From NCBI RefSeq assembly GCF_014698115.1, contig NZ_JACJSJ010000032.1, positions 1-64,000 of the forward strand: a DNA stretch of 64,000 nt. Direction: 5' to 3'. Shown here one piece after another: positions 1-10,231 of this stretch (position 1 is its first letter; every line of letters begins with the position of its first letter). The position numbers and the translations under genes were made by a program. The stretch is from Nostoc sp. FACHB-973 (GTDB lineage Bacteria > Cyanobacteriota > Cyanobacteriia > Cyanobacteriales > Nostocaceae). The notes under the pieces are model-generated. The model did no database searches. It was not told the origin of the DNA and saw only the letters and a list, made by a program, of their open reading frames with translations.

Positions 1-1
1 A

Positions 2-163
2 GTAGAATTCGTTGCGCCAGTCTTTGAAAACAAGGACAAAGTTATATTTGATGATTCTCATACTAGAGAAGTGCTTCAACTTCAATGGAAGTATAAAGTC
101 GCTGATGAGGTGAAAGGTTGGGTAGAGAGAATAAAAGAGTTAAAAACTTATTTTTTACAGTAA
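2..163 (+). CDS. C-terminal end of an unrecognised protein (partial)
   Basis: An open frame enters at the left edge and ends in TAA at 161-163, giving 53 residues with balanced composition (ends ELKTYFLQ). The first codons are outside the window, so no domain can be assigned. The charged, helix-forming tail (WVERIKELKTYF) looks protein-like, unlike the overlapping frame that starts at 118. I do not recognise the family. Confidence 0.4.
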   Translation, partial: VEFVAPVFENKDKVIFDDSHTREVLQLQWKYKVADEVKGWVERIKELKTYFLQ

Positions 164-358
164 ATACAGCAGTTCCCGCTATCGTGAGGTACGTTCTCAG
201 TCCTGAAAGGATACAGAAGATAGCGGAGAGTGGAGAAAGTGTACTTCATAACAGCAGGAAACGCTGTATTACGAATTACCAATTAGGGACTTCCAAGGAA
301 AAAAATATTCCATCCCTGCGGGATGCTCCCGTAGCACAGCTGTGCTACGCAGGTGGTT

Positions 359-765
359 TCATACAAAGAAAGAAAAAACTTTGTGCAGTTGATTAGAGAG
401 GGCGCGTTGTGCTTGAGGAATAGTTCGGAAACCGATTTGGCGAGCGTTCGTAATAAAAAAGTTGTGTAAGATAGACCAATTTACAGGAGCATTGCCACCA
501 CGGCGGAGTGGAAAATCTTCTTTGAAGGTGACATCTCTAACCCAATGCAGCCGATTTTCGATACCCCAAGACAAGTGAATATCAGCAAGTAACTGTTGAG
601 CTTCAAGACATTGACTACAAATATAGAATTGACGCTCATAGAATGGTTGACCATCGCGCTTAAAGAGACGCTCGACAACAACAAAAGTTTTGAGTCCAGA
701 CCATTTTTTTTGCATTTGTTCGGGGGCAGTAAAAACCTTACACTCACGTTGGACTTTTCGTGAAT
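359..765 (-). pseudogene. ISAs1-family transposase, C-terminal remnant
   Basis: The minus-strand frame carries the C-terminal part of an ISAs1-type DDE transposase, including HLSWGIENRLHWVRDVTF, FKEDFPLRRGG and ILHNFFITNARQIGF. The frame continues upstream of the first ATG (715) as VQRECKVFTAPEQ until a stop near 766-768, so the homology does not begin at a start codon. About 135 residues remain of a protein that is normally about 370, and the N-terminal catalytic part is missing. No terminal inverted repeats could be assigned. It is an inactive relic. Confidence 0.8.
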
Positions 766-795
766 GTCAATTCTCAAAATCTTTGTACCACACAA

Positions 796-866
796 ATTGT
801 TTGTAGGAGCGTATAGCTGTACACTCCTACCTATGTATCTCTATCAAGTATTTCGTAAAATGCTAC
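796..866. repeat. Degenerate copy of the palindromic 'TAATACC' mini-element
   Basis: A GTAGGAGCGTATAGC / GCTGTACACTCCTAC palindrome is followed by CTATGTATCTCTATCAAG and TTTCGTAAAATG. The same order of blocks occurs at 8319-8387, and related blocks occur at 10588-10690 and 12571-12648. The left flank has decayed. Confidence 0.6.
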
Positions 867-945
867 AAGTCTTGTGATAATTGAAATCAAATCCACACGG
901 CAAAGTTTCTAAATGTAGTTAACTATGACTTATGCAATTTAATAC

Positions 946-1482
946 TTAGTTAACACTTGAAACACTTGTAGTTTCTTTGACAAGTTCATCTTTTTTAGCA
1001 GTAACTGAAAGATGCACAATATGTACTGAACAAGGAGCATGGTGAAGGACGTAGTTACTCACACTACCGAGAAATAATTCCGTCAGCCCAGAACGACCGC
1101 GACGCCCCATAACAATTAAGTCAGCGCCATAACTACGCGCTAAATCACAAACAATGCGTCCAGGATTACCAAGATTTTGGGTAAATTCTGTAGTAATACC
1201 TGCTGTATTAGCTTGGGCGCAGAAAGATTGTAACATCTGGATGCCTTGATTCTTAAAGGTATCCCACTGCTTTTGGTATAACTCGAAGCTTTGACTGTTC
1301 AATCCCGGATAATAGTCAAAATTAGACACCATAGGTACATAAGGGCTACCCTCTTCTTCTGGCGATAGGACATGCACTAGCATTAAGCTGGCTTGTGTTA
1401 ACTTTGCTAAACCCAACGCTTGGTCAAAAACCTTTTGCCCTACTTCCGAGCGATCTAATGCAACTAAAATCTTTTTAAACAT
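946..1482 (-). CDS. Universal stress protein (UspA family)
   Basis: A 178-residue UspA-fold protein starting MFKKILVALDRS. It has the ATP-binding signature G-x2-G-x9-G-S near the C terminus (MGRRGRSGLTELFLGS), so it is probably an ATP-binding, dimeric cytoplasmic stress protein. The start at 1482 is preferred to the longer frame (1548) because GGAGGT lies 4-5 nt upstream and UspA domains begin at this FKKILVALD strand. A 14-residue tail after the last strand (KKDELVKETTSVSSVN) is extra. It stands alone between an IS remnant and a kinase gene, so no operon partner is visible. Confidence 0.9.
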   Translation of the reverse strand: MFKKILVALDRSEVGQKVFDQALGLAKLTQASLMLVHVLSPEEEGSPYVPMVSNFDYYPGLNSQSFELYQKQWDTFKNQGIQMLQSFCAQANTAGITTEFTQNLGNPGRIVCDLARSYGADLIVMGRRGRSGLTELFLGSVSNYVLHHAPCSVHIVHLSVTAKKDELVKETTSVSSVN

Positions 1483-2243
1483 ATAGACCTCCAGTTCTAT
1501 TGGTAATTGGTCTTTACGATTTTGGATTTGCAGATGCTGGGTTGTCAAAAATGAGCAATCCCTCTGCTATGTTTGGTCAGACTTTTCACTATTCTCAATA
1601 ACCTTGCAGTGCTGACACTACAAGAATTGTAATCAAGCAACTGATGTGAGATGTCAGTTTAGCAACTTTTGAATTTTAAATTCCTCAAATGTCTTAGTCT
1701 GATATTTATATATATAGCAAAAGAATTTGAGGTACTTGTGAAGAAAGCAAATGTATCTACAGCAGAATTCAGAATTCATATCGTTTCTTTATGAAGCTGA
1801 AATATATTTACCCCCCAGCTAACGCCGTCCCCCCAAAGCATCGGGGGTTCATAAGGCGCATCTTCATACAGAATTGGTATCAGAAGTAAAACAAGGTTGA
1901 TACCTGACTTTGAGACGAATCGTTGTGTACTTCACTTTCCTTGAAATCTGCTGCAAACCCAGGTTTGCACGGTTGATGATGTCAGCCCAAGTGTTGACGT
2001 AAAACCTGTCCCTCTCCGACTCGGAGAAGGACGACTTGAACTTTAGTTCAAGGCAGGGAGAGGTTTGTCGAACTCACGTTCATTTAGGATTGCTATATAC
2101 GTCAAAAATTGATCTATTTCAGGGTATTAGCTGTGATATCATATCCGGCTAATCACTTATTATTAAAATCTCTCAGTGTCCCCGCGTCAGCCTTAACATG
2201 ATCTAATTTAACATTAGACTCCAGATAATTTTATAATAAAAGA
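1483..2243. other. Intergenic region with hairpin repeats, no gene seen
   Basis: No convincing coding frame. Repeats include a CAGAATTCAGAATTCA short tandem repeat near 1763, a C-rich/G-rich hairpin near 1813-1850 (CCCCCC ... GGGGG), and a hairpin near 2007-2066 with arms CCCTCTCC and GGAGAGG. The rest is AT-rich and may hold the promoters of the flanking minus-strand genes. Confidence 0.5.
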
Positions 2244-5200
2244 CTAATTTAAAGGAAGTAAAAGCGAAAAATTTGCCCCTTTTCCTAGTTCTGATATTAC
2301 ACTTAGTCGTCCACGATGTTTTTCCATAATAGAATAGCTAATCGATAATCCTAAACCCGTTCCTCCACCAACAGGTTTTGTTGTAAAGAATGGGTCAAAT
2401 AAGCGCTGCTTCACCTCCTCAGACATCCCAATTCCATTATCTACAATTTGAATGCTGACTGTATTAGGATTAATCATTTTAGTACAAATTTGAATGGTGG
2501 GAATTTTTGTTTGTTTGTCTTCATTAGTAATTACTCCTTCATTTTGGGTAAATGACAAATCCAAAGCATCAATAGCATTGCTCAAAATATTCATAAACAC
2601 CTGATTTATCTGACTGGCGTAGCAATTGAGTTCTGGTAAATTTGCATATTCCTTAATCACATCGATCGCGGGGCGATATGGTTTTTGTTCTAGACGATGA
2701 TGCAAAATTAGTAAAGTGCTGTCGATTCCTTCGTGAATGTTGACAGGTTTCATTTCAGCCTCATCCAACCGTGCAAAATTTCGCAGAGAAAGGACAATCT
2801 GACGAATGCGAACTGCCCCTATTTTCATTGATTCCAGCAATTTTTGGAGGTCTAATTTGAGGAAGTTTAAATCTATTAGTTCTAGTTCTTCTTCTATCTC
2901 AGGAAACGGTTGAGGATAGTAGTGATGATACAGTTCAACTATGTGTAACATCTGTTTAAAATACTCATTGGCATGGGTGAGGTTGCCATAGATAAAATTA
3001 ATTGGGTTGTTAATTTCATGGGCAACACCTGCCACCATTTGCCCCAGGGAAGACATTTTTTCAGTTTGAATCAGTTGGGTTTGCGTGTGTTGAAGTTTCT
3101 CTAAAGTTTCCGATAGATGTTGATTTTTCTCATTCAACTCTTGAGTTCTCTGCTGTACCTTATACTCTAAGCTATGGCTATAGTCTTCTAGTTGAGTTTT
3201 TGCCAAAGCTAGATTGTTATACAGTATGGCATTTTGCAGCGAGATGGCAGCTTGGGCTGTGAGCAGATGCAAAACCTCAAGACGTTTTTGGGTAAAGGCT
3301 CCAGTTGTTAAACTGTTTTCTAGGTATAAGATGCCAATAAGCTTGCCGCGATCGTGAATAGGTGTACATAGCAAGCTTTTTGGTTGCCGTTGAATGATGT
3401 AGGGATCGTTGGCGAAGGTGATTTCTGTACGAGCATCATCTAGTACAAGGGTTTGGCAGGTACGTGAGACATAGTTGACAACCGCTTTGGGAATATCTTG
3501 ACTGGCCGAAAGAGGAAGGGAGTGCAGGTTAATTACACCAAGGTTTTTACCCAATTGCTCCTCTCGATGGAGACTTTGATGTGCAATACCTGTTTCTGTG
3601 GTTGCTTTGCTGCTTTTTTGAGCCGCAACTACCCAATTATCTTCTTGAAGCAGCAAGAGTACGGATTTTTCTGCCCCGGCATTTTCGATTACGACCTGCA
3701 TCAGGGTTGTCAACAGTTTTTCTAATTGAATTTCTCCAGCCAGTACATGAGAGGCTTTGATGACTGTTGCTAAATCTAAAGCTTCAGTCACACTAGAACT
3801 GCTTTGTCCTAATCCAATTGTCGTAGTTCGGTTGGGGGTTGAAGAACTAGTTTCCTGTTGCTGAAGGATCGCAGCCAACAATTGAGGATATTGCTGTTCC
3901 AAATGCTTGACTTTAGCTACCGCTCCCCAGTTGAGGTAACAGTAATAGGCATTTGCTAGATACACTTGAGCAATCGCCTCTTTGTTCCATTCTAGATAAA
4001 ATCGAGCAGCCAGTTCATTGGCTAGGGCTTCTTCCTGAATGTAGCCATTTATTTTTGCTCCAGTAATTGCGCGATCGTACAGATCCACAGCCTGCCCCAT
4101 TTGTCTCAAAACACGACACCGTTCGGCTTCTACTAGTTCAAATTTGTGCAAATAATTCATGGGTGCATGGTGCGCCCAAGTCTGCATTTTGCTCTGGTTT
4201 TCTGTGACTCGTTCCAGCAGTTTTTCTTGGTGAGAAACTGTAGCTTGGGAATACTCGAAAAGAGCTGTCAGTGAATCATAGAAATAAAATATCGGCACAG
4301 TGGCATAACCCGTGCCTGCAACTAGATATTCTCTGGCTTGAGCGGCTGTTTCCACTGCTTGAGGGAGGTTTTCAAATAGATAACAGAGAATCAACTGGTG
4401 CAGTGAGAAATAGTGAAGCCCGGTAAACTCTTTGGCATTAATTAATTGAGTCACAAATTCTGCTTCTTTGAGTGCCTCACCTTGAAGATTACAGAGGTTT
4501 TCAGCCTTGCCAAGCAAATTCAAAACTGTTTGCCAGAAGATCCGACAGTAGTTGAAGGTTGTGCCTTGCTTAAAATTTTCCAAAACATGAGTGTAAGCCC
4601 GCATCTCTTGCTCTAACGAGTTCAACTCTCGACCTTGGAAATAGGAATACTGGCAGATGTCTTTCGTATTGAAACCCACATAGTATAAGTTTCCGGTTTC
4701 CAAGGCAATTTTGTAGCCCTCCAGCATCAACTGTAAGGATTTTTGCAGGGGAGACTTCAAATAGGTGATAAAAGCACCCACGACATAAAATACTGTGGGT
4801 TTGATATCGCTAATATTAAATTTATTCGTTAGTGCCAAAGCCAGGTTGCCAACTTGATCGGCTGTTTCAATATCCTGAAGAATTCCATTTAACAGAATGC
4901 CATAACAGGCATAACAAAAGGCAGAAAATGGGGCATTGCCATACTGAATTGATGCTTTGATTTGGGACAGGATGAGTAGAGGAAACAGATTTGGCTCGGC
5001 AATGTAAACGGCTGGAGCAACGTTGGCTACAATTTGGGTAACTGCTAGCTTGTCTTTTGCTGTCATGAGGGGTAAGTCAACCAATTGGGCAATTTCATGT
5101 CCGGCAATCAAGGTAGCGATTTCCTCAAGAGCTTGCCCAATATCTTGGGGGGTGGGTATCTCTGGAAAAACCAAGCCGAACTGACTCATTCCTTGCCGAG

Positions 5201-7841
5201 CGATCGCAATTGCTCCCAATACATCATTTTGGGCTGTATATGCCTGGATTTTGGTTTCGTAAATGCTAACTTGATCCACTGGAGTTTTGGCTTGCTGCAT
5301 CACTGTTTGAGCCAATTGTTCCATCTGGGCATAGGCACCACAAAGGTAAGCAGCATCAGCGGCGGATTTGTGCAATGCCAAAGCTAAATCATACTGGCTT
5401 TGCCAACAGTCGGCTCTCAATAAATTAATCCCAGTGGTCAAATACTCAATTGCTACCCAGTAAGCTGTAGAAGACTTGGCTTTTTGTCCTGCCAGCAGGT
5501 TGAGTTGTGCTAAGCGATCGCGATCGCCCTGGGCTGTGATTAGTTCTACCCCGATATTGAGTTGGTTGACAATTTCAAAAATGACTTCTTCTAAGTTCGT
5601 TTCTGGGGTATTGCTCAACAGCCGTTGCCCAACTTTGAGGTGCGTTGCTGGTTTCTGATTTGCCGGAATTAATGAATAAGCAGCTTGTTGGACGCGATCG
5701 TGGAGAAATTTGTAATTGATAGTTATCGATCCTGTAGCATTTGTAATTTGCGGATTGCTTTCACAAGATAAGGAACTAGTCTTGATCGCCGACTCATTCT
5801 GAAAAAATATACACCCTTCGCCGTTAGGTAAGATTAATTCATCCTTCAGGGCTGGCCAAAGAGCCAATGCCGTCTCTGTTGCAGATTTTTCATACACCAC
5901 CGACAGGGTTTCTAAATCAAATTGATTGCCGATACACGCAGCCAATTTAAGAACATTCTGAGTCTGCGGTGGTAATTTCTGGAGTTGCAGCATCACAAAC
6001 TCCACAACATCTTGTGTAAAAGAAAGTGTCCGGATATGAGCAATATTACACTGCCAATCTCCTGTTTTAGTAACAAACGTTATCAACCCATCTTCATGCA
6101 GCGATTTGAGAAATTGGTTAGTAAAAAATGGGTTGCCTTTGGTCTTTTCATACACTAGATTGGTAATCGCCAGTGCTTCTTCTGGTGAATATTTGAGTGT
6201 ATCCGCAATCATTTCATTGAGTTCAGTTTGAATCAGGGGATAAAGCACAATGTTATTAACTGTAATTGCCTGTTGACGCATCTCCTCAATGGTCAATATT
6301 AGGGGATGTGCTGCACTGACCTCATTATCTCGATATGCTCCAATCACTAGCAAATAAGAATTGCTTGCTTCAGTCATCAACAACTGCATCAGCTTTAAAG
6401 AAGCCGAGTCTGCCCACTGTAAGTCATCCAGGAAAATGACGAGGGGATGCTCTTGAGTTGTAAATACTTGAATAAATTTCTGAAACAGCAAATTGAAGCG
6501 GCTTTGAACAGCACTACCGGATAATTCAGGAACAGCAGGCTGTTTACCAATAATGCGTTCGAGTTCTGGAATCACCTCAATAATTACCTGGCCACTCTCA
6601 CCCAATGTGGCTAAAATTTTGGTCTTCCACTGTTCAACTTGAGCATCACTTTCTGTCAGCAATTGTGTCATTAAGTCTCGAAAGGCTTGCACCAAAGCTA
6701 AAAAAGGAATATTACGATTAAGTTGATCAAATTTGCCCTTAATAAAATATCCCCGCTGACGGGTAATGGGTTTGTGAACTTCGTTGACAATTGCCGTTTT
6801 CCCAATGCCAGAGGAACCTGCTATCAGCATCAATTCAGAAGTTCCCAGGCGCACCCGCTCAAAACTTGCTAGCAGCTTTGCGACTTCTACTTCACGACCA
6901 TAAAGTTTTTCTGGAATTACAAAGCGATCGCAAACATCTTTTTGCCCTAGTTTGAACTGGAGAATATTGCCGCTTTCTTTTAATTGACACAAACAAGTTT
7001 CTAGATCGTGCTTTAGCCCTAATGCACTTTGATAGCGGTCTTCAGCATTCTTCGCCATCAATTTATTGATAATTTCTGATAGTTGGGGAGCAATAGCAGG
7101 ATTGAGATGATGAACAGCCGTTGGTTGTTTTGCGATGTGGCAATGCACTAATTCCATCAAATCATGAGATTGAAATGGTAATTGCCCCGTTAATATTTCA
7201 TAGAAGGTGATTCCCAGGGAATAGAAGTCAGTGCGGTAATCAATTCCTCGGTTCATTCGCCCGGTTTGTTCGGGGGAGAGATAGGCGAGAGTTCCTTCTA
7301 AAACAGTCGGGCTGGTTGAAAGTTGGGTTTCTCTGGTTAGTAGCGAAGCAATGCTAAAGTCGATGAGTTTGACTTGCTTTGTAGTGGGATGAATTAGGAT
7401 ATTAGCAGGCTTGATATCTTTGTGGATGATTTGATGATGGTAGAGATCGGCCAGGATATCAGCAAGGGCGATCGCAATCTCTAAAAACTCAGTTAAGAAA
7501 TTTTCCTGATTATCTATTTGATTGAGTGCTTTGCTTCTAAAACCAGTGTACTCCTTCAAAGAAATTCCACCAAAGTCCTCCAAAATCAGGGCCAGCCGAT
7601 TTTGAAAAGTTTCTAGGCTATATATGCGAACAACACCGGGGACATTTAAAATATTTGTAATTGCGTACTGATTCCTGAATTGAGCCAATTCAATAGGGCT
7701 GGGATAAGTATTTTTAAGGAGTTTAATCACAATTGGGGTTTGATCCGATTCTCGCCAACCTCGGTAAACCAAGGTGCGAGTACTAGTATAAATAATTTCA
7801 CCAATCCGATATCCAGGAATATTAACTCGATTCTCTACCAT
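2244..7841 (-). CDS. Giant Ser/Thr kinase - AAA ATPase - GAF - histidine kinase (HstK type)
   Basis: An 1865-residue cytoplasmic signalling protein. Residues 8-280 form a Ser/Thr kinase: Lys40, the HKDIKPANILI loop with Asp142, and DFS (161-163) in place of DFG. Residues about 310-600 are an AAA/ORC-type ATPase with P-loop GSSGIGKTAIV (Lys348) and Walker B LVIFLDDLQWAD. A long TPR-like helical region follows. A GAF domain lies at roughly 1400-1550, then a coiled coil (LEYKVQQRTQELNEK), and a histidine kinase with phospho-acceptor His1608 (GVAHEINNP), N box MNILSNAIDAL and G boxes DNGIGM and GGTGLGLS. This is the HstK architecture known from heterocystous cyanobacteria. It probably links a GAF ligand to both Ser/Thr and His-Asp signalling. 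No response regulator lies next to it, so its partner is unknown. Confidence 0.95.
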   Translation of the reverse strand: MVENRVNIPGYRIGEIIYTSTRTLVYRGWRESDQTPIVIKLLKNTYPSPIELAQFRNQYAITNILNVPGVVRIYSLETFQNRLALILEDFGGISLKEYTGFRSKALNQIDNQENFLTEFLEIAIALADILADLYHHQIIHKDIKPANILIHPTTKQVKLIDFSIASLLTRETQLSTSPTVLEGTLAYLSPEQTGRMNRGIDYRTDFYSLGITFYEILTGQLPFQSHDLMELVHCHIAKQPTAVHHLNPAIAPQLSEIINKLMAKNAEDRYQSALGLKHDLETCLCQLKESGNILQFKLGQKDVCDRFVIPEKLYGREVEVAKLLASFERVRLGTSELMLIAGSSGIGKTAIVNEVHKPITRQRGYFIKGKFDQLNRNIPFLALVQAFRDLMTQLLTESDAQVEQWKTKILATLGESGQVIIEVIPELERIIGKQPAVPELSGSAVQSRFNLLFQKFIQVFTTQEHPLVIFLDDLQWADSASLKLMQLLMTEASNSYLLVIGAYRDNEVSAAHPLILTIEEMRQQAITVNNIVLYPLIQTELNEMIADTLKYSPEEALAITNLVYEKTKGNPFFTNQFLKSLHEDGLITFVTKTGDWQCNIAHIRTLSFTQDVVEFVMLQLQKLPPQTQNVLKLAACIGNQFDLETLSVVYEKSATETALALWPALKDELILPNGEGCIFFQNESAIKTSSLSCESNPQITNATGSITINYKFLHDRVQQAAYSLIPANQKPATHLKVGQRLLSNTPETNLEEVIFEIVNQLNIGVELITAQGDRDRLAQLNLLAGQKAKSSTAYWVAIEYLTTGINLLRADCWQSQYDLALALHKSAADAAYLCGAYAQMEQLAQTVMQQAKTPVDQVSIYETKIQAYTAQNDVLGAIAIARQGMSQFGLVFPEIPTPQDIGQALEEIATLIAGHEIAQLVDLPLMTAKDKLAVTQIVANVAPAVYIAEPNLFPLLILSQIKASIQYGNAPFSAFCYACYGILLNGILQDIETADQVGNLALALTNKFNISDIKPTVFYVVGAFITYLKSPLQKSLQLMLEGYKIALETGNLYYVGFNTKDICQYSYFQGRELNSLEQEMRAYTHVLENFKQGTTFNYCRIFWQTVLNLLGKAENLCNLQGEALKEAEFVTQLINAKEFTGLHYFSLHQLILCYLFENLPQAVETAAQAREYLVAGTGYATVPIFYFYDSLTALFEYSQATVSHQEKLLERVTENQSKMQTWAHHAPMNYLHKFELVEAERCRVLRQMGQAVDLYDRAITGAKINGYIQEEALANELAARFYLEWNKEAIAQVYLANAYYCYLNWGAVAKVKHLEQQYPQLLAAILQQQETSSSTPNRTTTIGLGQSSSSVTEALDLATVIKASHVLAGEIQLEKLLTTLMQVVIENAGAEKSVLLLLQEDNWVVAAQKSSKATTETGIAHQSLHREEQLGKNLGVINLHSLPLSASQDIPKAVVNYVSRTCQTLVLDDARTEITFANDPYIIQRQPKSLLCTPIHDRGKLIGILYLENSLTTGAFTQKRLEVLHLLTAQAAISLQNAILYNNLALAKTQLEDYSHSLEYKVQQRTQELNEKNQHLSETLEKLQHTQTQLIQTEKMSSLGQMVAGVAHEINNPINFIYGNLTHANEYFKQMLHIVELYHHYYPQPFPEIEEELELIDLNFLKLDLQKLLESMKIGAVRIRQIVLSLRNFARLDEAEMKPVNIHEGIDSTLLILHHRLEQKPYRPAIDVIKEYANLPELNCYASQINQVFMNILSNAIDALDLSFTQNEGVITNEDKQTKIPTIQICTKMINPNTVSIQIVDNGIGMSEEVKQRLFDPFFTTKPVGGGTGLGLSISYSIMEKHRGRLSVISELGKGANFSLLLPLN

Positions 7842-8051
7842 AAAAATTGTTACTAGATAAATAATCTGAGTGTAGTTTTCCCTAATCCACTAGCTTGATT
7901 ACAATTTATCCAAAATTTCTGGCAAAAACAGGACTTACGCAACTGGCACAGTTAAGATAAAAGGACAACACAAAAGTATTACAAAGCGGGAATTAGCACT
8001 GAAAAACAGAACTTAGAAGTTAATGAAAGTGAATTAAGAGCATTAAAGCCC

Positions 8052-8184
8052 AATACGCTTGGGTTAAGCTAGAAAAATAAATTTGCGTAGGTTGGATTGA
8101 CGAACGAAATCCAACATTTTTGGGCATTTGTTGGGTTATCACACGGTAAGCCCAACCTACAATTATCCTTAACCCAAGCGTATT
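8052..8184. repeat. 133-bp MITE-like element with 17-bp perfect terminal inverted repeats
   Basis: AATACGCTTGGGTTAAG at 8052-8068 is exactly the reverse complement of 8168-8184. Nested inside is a second inverted repeat (GTAGGTTGGATT / CCCAACCTAC). It is non-coding and lies between two minus-strand genes. The 7842-8384 gap is otherwise without genes. Confidence 0.8.
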
Positions 8185-8318
8185 GTATTAAAACCAGGAT
8201 GATAGAGGATGAGAAAATCAACTTGGGAAGTGGCTTAATCAAGAATCATATTGAAAGATGAAATTTATAAAGCTGGACTATTGCTAATACTTATTATTTA
8301 GTCAAATCACATGAATCG

Positions 8319-8387
8319 ACTGTAGGGGCGTACAGCTATACGCCCCTACCTATGTATCTGTATCAGGTATTTCGTGAAATGGTATTA
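8319..8387. repeat. Palindromic 'TAATACC' mini-element abutting a stop codon
   Basis: The centre is GTAGGGGCGTACAGC / GCTATACGCCCCTAC. The right arm ends GTGAAATGGTATTA, which read on the minus strand is TAATACCATTTCAC. Its TAA (8387-8385) is the stop codon of the neighbouring minus-strand gene. The same arrangement is seen at 10586 and 12569. Confidence 0.75.
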
Positions 8388-9128
8388 GACCGGTTCTAGC
8401 GATCGCTGTGATTGATAAACTTTAGCAAAGGGTACTTGATAAGAATGGGTCATAATATAAGCATGAAACTCATTGATCAAGTCTGTAAAATACTCAAATG
8501 CCACATCAATAAATTCCAGTATTGTTTGATGAATCTCCTCTGGCACTTCAATCTCTTTCATTACTTGCAGAGAAGTAGGAGTATGAAGAGTGTGAGTATT
8601 TTCTATGTGGTTATGCCGCATTCCAAAATAACGGAACTCTGTATTAGTCATGTCTTGTAGTTGGAGTGCCGCAGACATCGTTGAACGGAAAAAGACATTG
8701 GCTGTCACTTCAGATACTTCAATAGCAACTAATTTTATAATCGGATGCGCTCCACGAGTATACCGCTCGAACAGAGGTAACATGGAACGGGAAATCAAGG
8801 TATGCTCACTCCATAGAAATCGAACCGCATCACTGAACCGCATAGGATAGTCAATTCCCATCTTCTCCATGTCTTCCAGTAACCATTGCCAGTGGAAATG
8901 TTCTTCATGGGTATGTACATTGACCATGTTTTGAATGTAATTAGTGGTTGGCTCATCTCTGAGAATTCTTTTGCACAACTCACTGAACTCCATTGCGAGT
9001 GGAGCAATCACAGGGGCAAATGCCAACCGCTGCCGTGGGTCAATTGTCTCGTCTTCCATATACTTAAAGAACGGCAACTGTGCATATTCCTGATTCTTTT
9101 TTTCGATCAACTCAAGAATTGACTTCAT
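8385..9128 (-). CDS. Haem-oxygenase-fold (TenA/PqqC-like) protein, possible metal-dependent oxidase
   Basis: A 247-residue, mainly helical protein. The start at 9128 (MKSILELIEKK) is preferred to 9152 because AGGAG lies 7 nt upstream. Histidine and acidic clusters fall where metal ligands lie in haem-oxygenase-like oxidases: HTHEEHFHW (about 80-88), the helix AIEVSEVTANVFF, and RHNHIENTH further on. This suggests a TenA/PqqC-like fold and perhaps a diiron site; the assignment is by motif spacing only. No thiamine or PQQ genes are nearby. The protein is probably cytoplasmic and its substrate is unknown. Its stop codon lies in a repeat element. Confidence 0.65.
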   Translation of the reverse strand: MKSILELIEKKNQEYAQLPFFKYMEDETIDPRQRLAFAPVIAPLAMEFSELCKRILRDEPTTNYIQNMVNVHTHEEHFHWQWLLEDMEKMGIDYPMRFSDAVRFLWSEHTLISRSMLPLFERYTRGAHPIIKLVAIEVSEVTANVFFRSTMSAALQLQDMTNTEFRYFGMRHNHIENTHTLHTPTSLQVMKEIEVPEEIHQTILEFIDVAFEYFTDLINEFHAYIMTHSYQVPFAKVYQSQRSLEPV

Positions 9129-10231
9129 TTTGATGCTCCTAAAGATAGACAATGGATAAATAACCAGCTTACTTATTTAGTTGGTATGCTACTCTTAGAG
9201 TGTGTTTGAAAAGTCAGAAATATAGTAAAAAAATCTCTCAGTACACCCTCTGAATAGATAGTAGACAGCACTGACAGAGCTACATCAGCAAAGCATACTC
9301 AGGCGATCGCTAATGAGCAGGGGCGGAAGCTTGTGACACCGCCTAATGTTGCTGTGGAGAGGGATCAAACGCCCCACCCACAAGGATCTGTCACATAGGG
9401 GGAAAAAGACTGTAAGAAAGCCTCTCCGATACAGCCAAACTGTTTGTAGAGAAAAGAATCTTAGTCTATTCCAAAGACTGTGGATATGGACTAAACCACT
9501 TTTTCTTGTTCTGCAACATACGCACGTTGCAGTCAGTAAATGTCATGCCTGGTAATAGCAATCTTATTATACTAGAAATATTTACAACATGGATTATTTA
9601 CTGAGTTCTTGATATTGCCTTAAACAAGGATTTACCTAAATATTATCACTTAAGTATTCTAAATTAGATTGATACCTATTTGATAACACGCCCTAAGGAA
9701 GCCTTAGCTCTGACTTTTCGCTGCGGCAAGCTATCCGGAGGGTGTCTACGCGGGAAATCTCCGCTCAACGCCAGTACATACAAGTCGGGAAAACTGCTTT
9801 GAAGAATGGCTCAACTTTTCCCAAAATTCAAAATTGATTGACTAATTTGACTGCCCTGGATAATTGTACCAATTGTGTATGAGGATTAGCTCAGAACTAT
9901 TAATCTACCAAAACTATATTAAGTCGATATATCTAGAGAGTGATTTTTTTTTATAACTGTAGATAACAACAACTTCATTCTACAGGTTGATGTATGCCTT
10001 ATAGTCTTCCAAGTAAAAATAAATGAGTTGGACATTGAATGAAGAACTCGTCAAGAGTACTTGCTCATTAACCATTACTAGGTTAATGCACAAATACCGA
10101 GAAAGACAATTTCTTCAGGTTGATTTTTCAATAACTTCCAGATTTGAGCATAGCTTGCTAGTTTTATCGGTAAAGTTTACCAGATAAAAGCATAAGCCTT
10201 GTGTTGTTAACGCTGTTATCGAGGATTTCAA
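9129..10231. other. 1.1-kb intergenic region without a convincing gene
   Basis: The only longer frame (9346-9555, plus strand) has a random-looking composition (Trp-, Lys- and Arg-rich) and no ribosome binding site. A GC-richer patch at 9690-9780 resembles dispersed cyanobacterial repeats. The last 250 nt are AT-rich and probably contain the promoter of the downstream secreted protein. Confidence 0.5.

Noticed and set aside
118-396. 92-codon plus-strand frame near the left edge
   Set aside because: It overlaps the end of a better frame (2-163) and the antisense of the transposase remnant, and has no ribosome site.
481-795. 104-codon minus-strand frame over the transposase remnant
   Set aside because: It is out of frame with the recognisable transposase motifs and shares only the DNA.
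9346-9555. 69-codon plus-strand frame
   Set aside because: Arbitrary composition, no ribosome site and no family resemblance.
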